Assembly: GCA_014381165.1 (NCBI GenBank) | Contig: JACMIM010000652.1 | Span: forward strand, 1-6,938 | From: Roseiflexaceae bacterium | Lineage (GTDB): Bacteria; Chloroflexota; Chloroflexia; Chloroflexales; Roseiflexaceae | DNA length: 6,938 nt | Reading direction: 5' to 3' | Shown: positions 1 through 5,668 of the stretch, piece by piece | How positions within the stretch are numbered: position 1 is the stretch's first letter | Layout: the number at the start of each line of letters is the position of its first letter | The notes under the pieces: generated by a model | Database searches by the model: none | Told to the model about the DNA's origin: nothing | Seen by the model: only the letters and a program-made list of their open reading frames with translations | Translations under genes and position numbers: made by a program

Positions 1-192
1 GCGCGTATGGTCGAGGTATTGGACAAACAGACCAATGGCCGTCTGATAGGATCGTTGGGTAGCTTGGCTTCGACCAGCAATCTGTAAGGTTGATGCAACG
101 AGTTCAGTGAGGGGGCGACGGAGGGCAGTATCGGCACTTTGTGCGGTCGTGGACAGGCGCAGGATATGGGCGATGGGATCGAGGTCTTCCAC
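1..192 (-). CDS. Tyrosine recombinase/integrase-like protein, N-terminal part (runs off left edge)
   Basis: Sixty-four codons are open from a GTG at 192 to the window edge. The only in-frame upstream stop close by is TAA at 216-214, and no ATG is available, so GTG is the likely start. A GGAGAG Shine-Dalgarno sits 5 nt upstream. Residues 32-61 (VASTLQIAGRSQATQRSYQTAIGLFVQYLD, quoted as VASTLQIAGR then SQATQRSYQTAIGLFVQYLD) have the look of the SAM-like core-binding domain that opens phage-type integrases: a Ser/Thr, then SY, then a hydrophobic helix ending in F..YL. In that family this domain grips the DNA and a C-terminal catalytic domain (R..H..R..Y) cuts and rejoins it; the catalytic part would lie left of position 1 and is not seen. 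The call therefore rests on the N-terminal pattern only. It could also be a XerC/D-like or transposon-borne recombinase. Confidence 0.55.
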   Translation of the reverse strand, partial: MEDLDPIAHILRLSTTAQSADTALRRPLTELVASTLQIAGRSQATQRSYQTAIGLFVQYLDHTR

Positions 193-228
193 AGCATCTC
201 TCCGAATTGAGAATTATTCTGTGGCGCA

Positions 229-264
229 ATTATAGCACTCGCTAACCCGGCTAATCACTCGCTA
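229..264 (-). promoter_or_regulatory. Extended -10 promoter with 9-bp direct repeat upstream of the recombinase gene
   Basis: On the minus strand TGCTATAAT (237-229) is a perfect extended -10 element, placed so that transcription would start about 30 nt before the GTG at 192. No good -35 is visible, as is usual for extended -10 promoters. The nonamer TAGCGAGTG (minus strand) occurs twice, at 244-236 and 264-256, exactly 20 bp apart, that is two helical turns, and one copy overlaps the TG of the promoter. That spacing suits a regulator binding two sites on one face of the DNA. The repeat and -10 are seen; the regulatory role is inferred. Confidence 0.5.
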
Positions 265-313
265 TTCCAAGTGGGCTTTGTTCAATCTTTCACGACAGCA
301 TCGGCTGATCTAT

Positions 314-1121
314 GAGAGGCTATCCGAAAACTAGATAGACGGATGCAGACGATTGAGTAAGATGTCGATAGACGCAAGATACATCCACGCTTCGGTGCTT
401 TCAGGACGGCAGTCGTATTCTTTACTCAACTGTCGATAGCGGCCCAACCAAGCAAACGTGCGCTCGACGACCCATCGTTTTGGAAGTACCGCGAATCCGA
501 CTTGGTCTTTCGGCTTCTTGACCACTTCGACCGTACTCGATGTGTATGTGCGTACCCACTCCACAAACATCGCTTTGTAGCCCTGGTCAGTCCGAATGAT
601 GTCAAGCGAGGCTAATGCCTCACGATGCTCATTGATAAGCCAGATGCCACCTTCGCTCTCGGAAATGTCGGCAGCGTGGACACGTACGCGAAGCACAAAC
701 CCGTTCGTATCAACGATGAGCTGCCGCTTGCGACCCTTGATATTTTTTTCCCGCGTCGTACCCACGGTCGCCGCCTGCTTCTGTGGTCTTGACGCTCTGG
801 GAGTCAATAATTGCGATGCTTGGTTCTTGCTCGCGGCCCATTTGCTCACGGGCACGCTCACGCACGTAGTCGTTGATCCGGATCAGCGTGCCGTCCTCGC
901 TCCATTTCTGGAAGTAGTCGAACACGGTACTTCTGGCTGGGAAGCCTTCGGGCAGCATATCCCACTGACAACCGGTTCGATTCTTGTAGCGTATCGCGTT
1001 AAAAACCTGGCGTAAATCAACGGTGCGAGGCCGACCAGTTTTTGCTTTTGTGTTCAAATGCGGCGCGATTTCCGCCCACGCTTCGTCTGTTATATCGCTT
1101 GGATAGCCCATATCTGTTCTC
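314..1121 (-). mobile_element. IS5-family insertion sequence (IS427/IS1031-like), ends approximate
   Basis: The span carries one transposase over two frames and little else, as in IS5-family elements of roughly 800-900 bp. The ends are not firmly set. The octamer GGCTATCC occurs inverted near both ends (318-325 on plus, 1108-1101 on minus), and GAGA also occurs at both outer edges (314-317; 1121-1118 on minus). The dinucleotide AT flanks both sides (312-313 and 1122-1123) as a possible target duplication. Alternative right ends around 1112-1116 fit the GGCTATCC match better. The left edge lies 17 bp beyond the transposase stop, which is normal for the family. Confidence 0.6.
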
Positions 1122-1123
1122 AT
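331..1123 (-). CDS. IS5-family DDE transposase in two frames (frameshift at A7)
   Basis: The upstream frame (1123-710) starts MRTDMGYPSDITDEAWAEI, the usual opening of IS427-group transposases; Met5 at 1111 matches family starts better than Met1. It carries the first catalytic Asp (residue 107, in IAIIDSQSVKTT) and the family motif GYDAGKK. The downstream frame (to TAG at 333-331) continues IKGRKRQLIVDTNGF, then supplies the second Asp (VHAADISES) and the catalytic Glu in VVERTFAWLGRYRQLSKEYD. Joining them needs one net +1 (or -2) shift at the run of seven A's (749-743, minus strand), giving GKKIKGRKR or GKNIKGRKR and about 263 aa, full family length. DD and E are all present and no other lesion is seen. 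The shift may be programmed, as known in this IS group, or be a one-base mutation that inactivated the gene. Confidence 0.85.
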
Positions 1124-1566
1124 TTCGCCGTTACAACAAGTGTTCTGTATCTACAATTCACAGTATACCATTTCCTAATCGCAGTTTCCGGATCGGCTCT
1201 AAGATTCTTTACGTATTGAGGATTGAGTCCTGTCACCACAAATCTGCGGTTGGTATACGACATGTGACTCTCAAGGTTATCACCCGATGTTGGAGCTGCT
1301 TGCCGTACCTCAAAAGGCAAGGTATCAACCAGTGCTTGCACCTCATCCCGCGTTTTCTCGGTCTTGAAATACAAATACACCCAGCAGTCAGGAATAATCT
1401 CGTAGCAGGGAAATCCGGTCGCCACCTCGTCCTCGGGCTTATATCCAAGCACGGCGGCGATCTCTCGGGCAGTGGCGAGCTGGCGGGCGTGGGCACGCTG
1501 CTGCACACCTAACACCAGCGCGACGGCAGCGACCACGAGCAGCAGGCGCTTCGTGAATGCTTTCAT
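1120..1566 (-). CDS. Small exported protein of unknown function
   Basis: This 148-aa protein starts MKAFTKRLLLVVAAVALVLG, followed by an AHA site near residues 25-27: a classical signal peptide, so the mature protein (about 120 aa) should be exported. An AAGGAA Shine-Dalgarno lies 8 nt upstream of the ATG. The mature part has Cys54, Cys61 and Cys138; the first two (FPCYEIIPDCWVYLYF) could form a disulfide. There is no transmembrane segment after the signal and no motif I recognise. The TGA stop (1122-1120) overlaps the first ATG of the IS transposase as ATGA, and the gene ends right at the IS edge, so the last residue or the stop may be set by the insertion. Without the IS and one copy of AT the reading would be GCG AAA TAG, again a stop, so the protein is probably not shortened. 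Confidence 0.7.
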   Translation of the reverse strand: MKAFTKRLLLVVAAVALVLGVQQRAHARQLATAREIAAVLGYKPEDEVATGFPCYEIIPDCWVYLYFKTEKTRDEVQALVDTLPFEVRQAAPTSGDNLESHMSYTNRRFVVTGLNPQYVKNLRADPETAIRKWYTVNCRYRTLVVTAK

Positions 1567-1855
1567 CAGTTGGGTTCCTTGTCTCTGTAACAGGAGTTCC
1601 GTGATCGTGCGCTCTGGCGGGCTAAAGTCCTGCGGCTATGTGTACAAAGCCTGCCTGCGCGGGCTGAAGACGTTAGTTGAAACCCGCTGCTGCTATGCAA
1701 AACACGCCGAAGCGCGTTGGACTGCACGAACGCGCTTCAGCGCGCTTGGCGTATCAGACGCCGGATTCGTCCGGTAGCCCGTGGCGGGGGCGTGGGCGTA
1801 GAAGTTTGAATCCCACTCCGTCAGGCATCACACGACGATATGCTGCAAACAGTTG
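1567..1855. repeat. Intergenic stretch rich in short palindromes (REP-like)
   Basis: These 289 bp between two minus-strand genes show no convincing ORF. They hold several dyads: a stem of AGCCTGC with GCGGGCT (1648-1665, one G-T type mismatch); a perfect 10-bp stem GAAGCGCGTT/AACGCGCTTC (1709-1738, 10-nt loop); CGCGCT-TC-AGCGCG (1731-1744), which competes with the former; GGCG/CGCC (1748-1762); and CCGGA-TTCG-TCCGG (1761-1774). The phrases GGGCTAAAGTCC and GGGCTGAAGACGTTAG resemble dispersed GC-rich repeats that I recall from Chloroflexota intergenic regions, but I cannot verify copy number here. None is followed by a clear T run on either strand, so terminator function is unproven. No promoter for the exported protein gene stands out. 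Confidence 0.5.
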
Positions 1856-2293
1856 CTACGAGGAGAGGGTGAAGGTGTCCGGCGATGTCAGCAGCGCGAT
1901 GAGTCCTCGCCGCTGTGAGTAGATGAGATCGAAGAGGTCGATAGCATTTCTGCCAAGAGCGGAGAACGCTAGCCCCGACTGGCTTGACAGCACTGGGATT
2001 GGGCCGCTCAGACGGGCCTGCTGCCCGGAGATAGCCGTAAGCACAAGATCGACGCTCAGCGCTTGCATCGCAGTCGTCCCACCAACGCCAATCGCAACTT
2101 GACCAAATGGAATAGGCTGGACGTATGGTGCAGGTTGCTGTATGACCGTGTGGGTGAGGACAGTGAAATCGGCACCGCTGTCGATAACAAGAGAGAGCGC
2201 CGCGAGTTGCCCGCCGGGCAGAAGCAAGTGTGCATCAACAACCGGCCGCTCGATGCCATCGGGAAATCTAAACCAGCGACCGTCAATTCGCAT
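1856..2293 (-). CDS. Retropepsin-like (clan AA) aspartic protease
   Basis: A 145-aa soluble protein without signal peptide. Residues 35-47 (LVIDSGADFTVLT) contain the catalytic D38-S-G-A motif of single-lobed aspartic proteases; IGVGG (68-72) fits the flap; ALGRNAIDLFDL (112-123) fits the (I/L)LGR(D/N) segment that precedes the C-terminal strand, here ending RRGLIALL. Each chain provides one Asp, so the active form should be a homodimer, as in retropepsins and bacterial small clan AA proteases. Length is normal (100-150 aa). The ATG overlaps the end of the upstream small gene by 11 bp and has no clear Shine-Dalgarno, pointing to translational coupling. Substrate is unknown; the coupled partner is an obvious candidate. 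Family membership is well supported, activity is inferred. Confidence 0.8.
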   Translation of the reverse strand: MRIDGRWFRFPDGIERPVVDAHLLLPGGQLAALSLVIDSGADFTVLTHTVIQQPAPYVQPIPFGQVAIGVGGTTAMQALSVDLVLTAISGQQARLSGPIPVLSSQSGLAFSALGRNAIDLFDLIYSQRRGLIALLTSPDTFTLSS

Positions 2294-2585
2294 GAGTCGG
2301 TTGATCGGGTTGCGGTAAGTCGATGATGGTTAGCCGGAGCGCTGGGACGGCCCCGTACGCTACAATCGGCGAGCCCATCCGCCAGATCTGTTCAGCACTC
2401 GGCGGGGAGGCGTGAAGCGGGCCGAGGTCTAGGATAGGAGGCTGAATCGACGACCATGTCATTTGTCTGAGGCCAGCTCGAAGCGCCTGACGACCAGCCT
2501 CATCAACGCTGATACCCTGCGCTGCGGCGAGCGCACGCAGATTCCCCGCAAGTGTGTCGTCAATGGCCAGCGTAAGGTCGATCAT
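2283..2585 (-). CDS. Small ribbon-helix-helix-like protein coupled to the aspartic protease
   Basis: The frame is open further upstream to an ATG at 2687, but the ATG at 2585 has an AGGAA Shine-Dalgarno 4-5 nt away and gives a coherent 100-aa protein beginning MIDLTLAIDD; the extra N-terminus (MTGTRRRGRPSACY...) looks non-native. Residues 1-42 follow strand-helix-helix: a basic-free strand (DLTLAIDD), a helix (TLAGNLRALAAAQG), a turn at GIS, then a second helix (VDEAGRQALRAGLRQ), the layout of CopG/Arc-type dimeric DNA-binding antitoxins. Residues 43-100 are Pro-rich and lack a recognised fold (PPILDLGPLHASPP, then a hydrophobic VPALRLTIIDL). The likely role is an autoregulator or partner/inhibitor of the protease encoded next. 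The RHH assignment is by pattern, not by alignment. Confidence 0.6.
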   Translation of the reverse strand: MIDLTLAIDDTLAGNLRALAAAQGISVDEAGRQALRAGLRQMTWSSIQPPILDLGPLHASPPSAEQIWRMGSPIVAYGAVPALRLTIIDLPQPDQPTHAN

Positions 2586-2598
2586 TATATTCCTACTG

Positions 2599-2617
2599 TG
2601 CGATCGGCAATCTCGCA
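2599..2617. promoter_or_regulatory. Dyad TGCGA-N9-TCGCA ahead of the RHH/protease operon
   Basis: Arms at 2599-2603 and 2613-2617 are perfect 5-bp inverted repeats separated by 9 bp, ending 14 bp before the start codon at 2585. A TATACT hexamer (minus strand 2648-2643) lies upstream, without an evident -35. The position would suit an autoregulatory operator for the RHH-like product, but short dyads arise by chance, so this is tentative. Confidence 0.3.
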
Positions 2618-2687
2618 TCACATCAATACTCATCTCGTAAATAGTATAACACGCAGATGGTCTCCCACGGCGGCGGGTTCCAGTCAA

Positions 2688-3584
2688 TTACCCAGCCCGA
2701 TACACGCGCACCGCCTCTGCCACATGCGCCAGCCCGTCGCGTGTGTTAGGCTGCGGCCACAGGATGACGTGTGCGACGCCGAGGGCATCGTACTCGCGCA
2801 GCCCGGCGGCGATCTGCTCTGCCGTGCCGGAAAGCATCTTGGCTGGATCGATCGGCTTATCGTAGCCGGGGCAGGCGACTGTCACGCCGACTGTCACAGC
2901 CACCGATGCCGGATCGCGGCCTGCGTCGCGGCAGGCGGCTTCCAGCGCGGCGCGGCGTTCGGCCAGCGGCCCTAACGCGGGTTGCCCCAACCAGCAGGTG
3001 TTCCACGCATCGGCATAGCGCGCCAAGATGCCGAGCATGCGCGGGCCGGACGAGCCAATCAGGATCGCTGGCCCTTGCGGGCGCGGGCCGCGTGGCGTGA
3101 TCTCGCAGTTTTTCGCGCTGTAGTACTTGCCCGCGAAATCAACGCGGCCCTCGCGCAGCAGCGGCGCAATGATCTGCATCGCCTCCTCGAAGCGGTCCAC
3201 ACGGCGGTCGAACGGGTAGCCAAAAGCTTCGTACTCTGGCTCGTGCCAACCCGCGCCCAAGCCCAGCAGCAGCCGCCCGCCGCTGATCGCATCCAGATTG
3301 ACCGCCATCTTCGCCAGTAGGGCCGGGTTACGGAACGATGTACACAGCACCAGCGTGCCAAGCTCCACGCGCATTGTCGCTTCCGCCAGCGCCGCAACAA
3401 TCGTCAGCGCCTCCCACGCGCCGCGCGTGGGCTGGCCGGGATACCGAAATAAGAGGTGATCGGCCATCCAAATCGAGTCGAAGCCCGACTGCTCGGCCTG
3501 AAGCGCAAACCCGCGCAACTCGCCATAATCCGCGATCTCGCCATCGTCGGTTTCCGCAAAGGGCAAAAACGCGCCGATCTTCAT
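2688..3584 (-). CDS. LLM-class flavin/F420-dependent oxidoreductase
   Basis: The protein is 298 aa from the ATG at 3584, chosen because AAGGAG sits 6 nt upstream; an earlier ATG at 3632 would add 16 residues (MTECTIGVPTSDKETV) that the family lacks. It is a luciferase-like TIM barrel: MKIGAFLPFAE strand 1, then EQSGFDSIWMADHLLF, ELGTLVLCTSFRNPALLAKMAVNLDAISGGRLLLGLGAGWHEPEYEAFGYPF, and the late GSSGPRMLGILARYADAWN segment. The run GRLLLGLGAGWHEPEYEAFG is the hallmark of the F420-dependent branch, which usually takes hydride from reduced F420 (some use FMN) to act on small organic substrates. The substrate cannot be read from sequence. It lies 44 bp downstream of the M20 peptidase gene on the same strand, so the two are probably one transcript. 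Confidence 0.9.
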   Translation of the reverse strand: MKIGAFLPFAETDDGEIADYGELRGFALQAEQSGFDSIWMADHLLFRYPGQPTRGAWEALTIVAALAEATMRVELGTLVLCTSFRNPALLAKMAVNLDAISGGRLLLGLGAGWHEPEYEAFGYPFDRRVDRFEEAMQIIAPLLREGRVDFAGKYYSAKNCEITPRGPRPQGPAILIGSSGPRMLGILARYADAWNTCWLGQPALGPLAERRAALEAACRDAGRDPASVAVTVGVTVACPGYDKPIDPAKMLSGTAEQIAAGLREYDALGVAHVILWPQPNTRDGLAHVAEAVRVYRAG

Positions 3585-3628
3585 AACTGTCTCCTTGTCG
3601 CTCGTTGGTACGCCTATTGTACACTCCG

Positions 3629-4798
3629 TCACGCGGCGGCGCGCAGCATCAGTAGTGCCAGCAGCGCGGTGCGCGGCACGATGCTGGAGCGCAGGATGTA
3701 CTCGTTCGGGCTGTGGTCGAGCCCGCCGATCGGGCCGAGGCCATCAAGCACGGGCAGGCCGAGCGCGGCCAGCGTGTTGGCGTAGGAGATGCCGCCGGTA
3801 GCTGCATCGTTGATTGTGAAGCCGAGTTCTTGGGCGCAGGCACTGGCGGTGGCGGCTAGCGCCGCGATCGCTGGCGTGCGCGCCATGGGTGCAAACTGCC
3901 AGCCGTTGGAAACCACCGTGGAAGTGCCGGGGACGTGCGGGTAGTTGGCGATCTGCATAATCGCTGCGCCAACCGGCTCCATGTGCTCTGGCTCAGTCAC
4001 CCGCACGTCGATCACAGCGCGGGCATAGTCGGCCACCGAATTTGGCACGCTGCCACCGGAAATGACGCCGACATTCAGCGTGACGCCTGGCCGCATGGCA
4101 TTGAGCAGCTGAAGCGCAATGATCTGCTGGGCCAGCGCCAGAATGGCATTTGCGCCCTTGTGCGGCTCGACACCGGCATGGGCCGACCGGCCATGCACCT
4201 CGAAGACGAACTGGCCGTTGCCCTTGCGCGCCCCCACGATGTCGCCATTCTCGCGGCCCGCCTCCAGCACCAGCGCCAGATCGTAGTGCGGCGCGAGCGC
4301 CTGAAGTATCGCCAGCGAGGCACGCATGTCGGTTTCTTCGTCGCCGCCGCACAGCAGGCTAATCGATTCGAATGGTGCAAGGAGGCCACAGTCCTCCAGC
4401 GCGGCCATGGCGTACAAGCCGGAAAGCAGGCCGCTCTTGTTGTCGGCGGCAGCGGGGCCAAGGATGTTGTCGCCCTCCTGGCGCAGCGGGCGGGCGGCCG
4501 CCACGCCCACTGGGTAGACCGTATCGAGGTGGGCGGCCAGCAGTACGCGCAGCCCGCCGGGCGTTCCGCCGCGCACGGTAGCCAGCAGCCCATCGCCCAC
4601 GGTTTCGGCGGGGTACTGCTTGGCCTCCCAGGCGCGGGCGTTCAGCCACTGGCGCACCCACGCGCCAGCCTGGTCGACGCCAGCTTTCGATGAGGTAGGG
4701 CACTCGATCGCACACAGCTGGCGCAGCTCTTCGATATAGCGCTCCAATCGCGGCTCCAGGTAGTCGGAAAGCGCGAGCGCTTCGGCGGTGGTGGGCAT
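3629..4798 (-). CDS. M20-family metallopeptidase (glutamate carboxypeptidase/CPG2-like)
   Basis: At 389 aa it has full family length and a two-zinc site with every expected residue: H90 and D92 in LLAAHLDTVYP; bridging D119 in GPAAADNKSGL; catalytic E154 and ligand E155 in GGDEET; E179 in LVLEAGRENG; and H362 in GGLDHSPNEYI. The dimerisation (lid) domain lies between about residues 190 and 300 (HGRSAHAGVEPHKGANAI). These enzymes remove C-terminal or N-acyl amino acids from small peptides and related amides in the cytoplasm; the CPG2-like order and EAGR fit a carboxypeptidase more than ArgE or DapE, but the exact substrate is inference. An AGGAA Shine-Dalgarno lies upstream of the ATG. It begins 45 bp after the MazF-like toxin gene with no convincing promoter between, so read-through from the toxin operon is possible. 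Confidence 0.9.
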   Translation of the reverse strand: MPTTAEALALSDYLEPRLERYIEELRQLCAIECPTSSKAGVDQAGAWVRQWLNARAWEAKQYPAETVGDGLLATVRGGTPGGLRVLLAAHLDTVYPVGVAAARPLRQEGDNILGPAAADNKSGLLSGLYAMAALEDCGLLAPFESISLLCGGDEETDMRASLAILQALAPHYDLALVLEAGRENGDIVGARKGNGQFVFEVHGRSAHAGVEPHKGANAILALAQQIIALQLLNAMRPGVTLNVGVISGGSVPNSVADYARAVIDVRVTEPEHMEPVGAAIMQIANYPHVPGTSTVVSNGWQFAPMARTPAIAALAATASACAQELGFTINDAATGGISYANTLAALGLPVLDGLGPIGGLDHSPNEYILRSSIVPRTALLALLMLRAAA

Positions 4799-4843
4799 TA
4801 CTGATCTTCCTATATACTCATTTCGAAGCCATATATGCGCCCG

Positions 4844-5167
4844 TTACTCTTCAATATCAAATCCTAATGCAAAGCTGATCGCGCGATGAAGCCCTTTCAG
4901 CTTTACCGGCGAGAGATGGGTCACATAGGCTTTGAGCTTGGCTTTGGGCACGGTTTGAATGTTGTCAAGACTGACGGCTGAATCATTTGCAAAGCCCTCA
5001 GCAGGCGTTAGAACGACTTCGGTGGGAATGCCACGGATCGTACTGGTGATAGGCGCAATTGTAACGCTTTGTAGAAAACCGATTGCTGACGTGCGGGTCA
5101 AAATAACGACCGGACGAGGTTTATCGGGCGGCTGAAACTCATAATAGAACACGTCGCCGTGTTTCAT
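4844..5167 (-). CDS. MazF/PemK-family toxin (endoribonuclease)
   Basis: From the ATG at 5167 the product is 107 aa, MKHGDVFYYEF onward. This start overlaps the antitoxin stop as ATGA, the usual coupled layout, and G-rich sequence lies about 7 nt before it; an in-frame ATG at 5179 would add MGRR. Family marks are GDV at residues 4-6, RPVVIL with R18, and APITSTIRG with T40, the Arg and Thr used for RNA cleavage in MazF, then a late DNIQTVPK segment. MazF toxins are ribosome-independent mRNA interferases held inactive by the partner antitoxin. No truncation or loss of key residues is seen, so it is likely active. Confidence 0.9.
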   Translation of the reverse strand: MKHGDVFYYEFQPPDKPRPVVILTRTSAIGFLQSVTIAPITSTIRGIPTEVVLTPAEGFANDSAVSLDNIQTVPKAKLKAYVTHLSPVKLKGLHRAISFALGFDIEE

Positions 5168-5400
5168 TCTGCGCCCCATTGCTGTTCAGCTTCCCACACA
5201 GCGAATTCATTCTCGGCAACTGGTACGCGTACATAGCCTGCAGCATGCTGCTGTTCGAGTTGTTCGATGCGATACTGGCGAAGTGCGAGGTGCAAGGCTG
5301 AACGAATGAATGCAGAACGGTTGGTTTGGAGTGTTTCAGTAGCACGGTCGACCGCAGCCAATAAGTCATCGTCAATCGTCATCTGGATGGTCTTCATCAT
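5164..5400 (-). CDS. Ribbon-helix-helix antitoxin partner of the MazF-like toxin
   Basis: A 78-aa protein with an N-terminal RHH domain: strand KTIQMTIDDDLLA, helix AVDRATETLQTN, then RSAFIRSALHLALRQYR (about residues 28-44), the second helix common in these antitoxins. The C-terminal tail, rich in acidic and aromatic residues (VAENEFAVWEAEQQWG), is the sort that threads into the MazF dimer groove to block it. RHH dimers also bind the operator of their own operon. The start at 5400 is followed by a second Met at 5397; GAGGAA lies 7 nt upstream of the first. The stop codon overlaps the toxin ATG by 4 bp. It is unlike the AbrB-fold MazE of E. coli, but RHH partners for MazF toxins are well known. 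Confidence 0.85.
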   Translation of the reverse strand: MMKTIQMTIDDDLLAAVDRATETLQTNRSAFIRSALHLALRQYRIEQLEQQHAAGYVRVPVAENEFAVWEAEQQWGAE

Positions 5401-5423
5401 GGAACTGTTCCTCTAACTGTGGG

Positions 5424-5463
5424 TATGTATCCATAGTTTAATCCACATACTATTGCGTGTCAA
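5424..5463 (-). promoter_or_regulatory. Promoter and operator-like dyads of the toxin-antitoxin operon
   Basis: On the minus strand a perfect -35 TTGACA (5463-5458) is followed by 17 bp and TAAACT (5440-5435), giving a start around 5428 and a leader near 28 nt. The inverted repeat TATG-TATC-CATA (5424-5435) covers the start region, and the arms GTATGT (5423-5428) and ACATAC (5445-5450) span the -10. Their position fits the operator bound by the RHH antitoxin; the dyads are seen, their binding is inferred. Confidence 0.65.
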
Positions 5464-5473
5464 TCAAATCAAT

Positions 5474-5635
5474 TAGGACTTACGCATTTGGCGACTTCAG
5501 CCTGCGGCAGCACGGAAAATCTATCTCCTTTGTTTCGTTTTTTGGTGCAGAGCACCCAAAAACGAAACAATTGTAAATTAGTTCCTTGCTCGCCGCAGGC
5601 GAAATGAAAACTTTTGGGCAACTGCGTAACTCCTA
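5474..5635. mobile_element. 162-bp MITE-like foldback element with 5-bp target duplication TCAAT
   Basis: The ends are imperfect inverted repeats: 5474-5490 (TAGGACTTACGCATTTG) and 5619-5635, whose complement is TAGGAGTTACGCAGTTG, 15 of 17 identical. A second inverted pair GCCTGCGGC lies inside (5500-5508; 5592-5600). The middle is a strong hairpin, 18-bp arms at 5531-5548 and 5552-5569 with one mismatch and an AGA loop. TCAAT flanks both sides directly (5469-5473; 5636-5640), a perfect 5-bp target-site duplication. No protein is encoded. These are the marks of a miniature inverted-repeat transposable element moved in trans by a full-length relative elsewhere; the relevant IS family is not assigned. 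It sits 6 bp upstream of the -35 of the toxin-antitoxin promoter region. Confidence 0.8.
5531..5569. repeat. Central 18-bp-stem hairpin of the MITE
   Basis: TGTTTCG at 5531 pairs with CGAAACA ending 5569, and the inner GGTGC-AGA-GCACC is perfect; one mismatch in 18 (T6 against CA5), and one more outer T-A pair (5530/5570) can be added. Transcribed from either side it would form a stable RNA hairpin, possibly slowing or ending readthrough from the carboxypeptidase gene. There is no long T tail directly after it on the minus strand, so it is not called as a terminator. Confidence 0.7.
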
Positions 5636-5668
5636 TCAATAATGGCAAAGATGCTGTCGGCTGCTGCG

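Noticed and set aside
236..264. CRISPR or tandem repeat array
   Set aside because: Only two 9-bp copies with an 11-bp gap; too few and too short, and they overlap a promoter.
596..1015. 139-aa plus-strand open frame opposite the transposase
   Set aside because: It is antisense to an intact family-matching transposase and has no recognisable protein pattern or ribosome site.
3585..3632. Upstream ATG for the LLM oxidoreductase with a 4-bp overlap with the M20 gene
   Set aside because: The ATG at 3584 has an optimal Shine-Dalgarno and matches family N-termini (MKIGAFLP); the longer N-terminus is polar and not family-like.
3935..4693. 252-aa plus-strand open frame within the M20 peptidase gene
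   Set aside because: GC-rich codon shadow of a gene with every catalytic residue; the translation has no domain-like pattern.
5531..5569. Rho-independent terminator for the carboxypeptidase gene
   Set aside because: The stem is strong but lacks a following T run on the minus strand and is better explained as the core of the foldback element.
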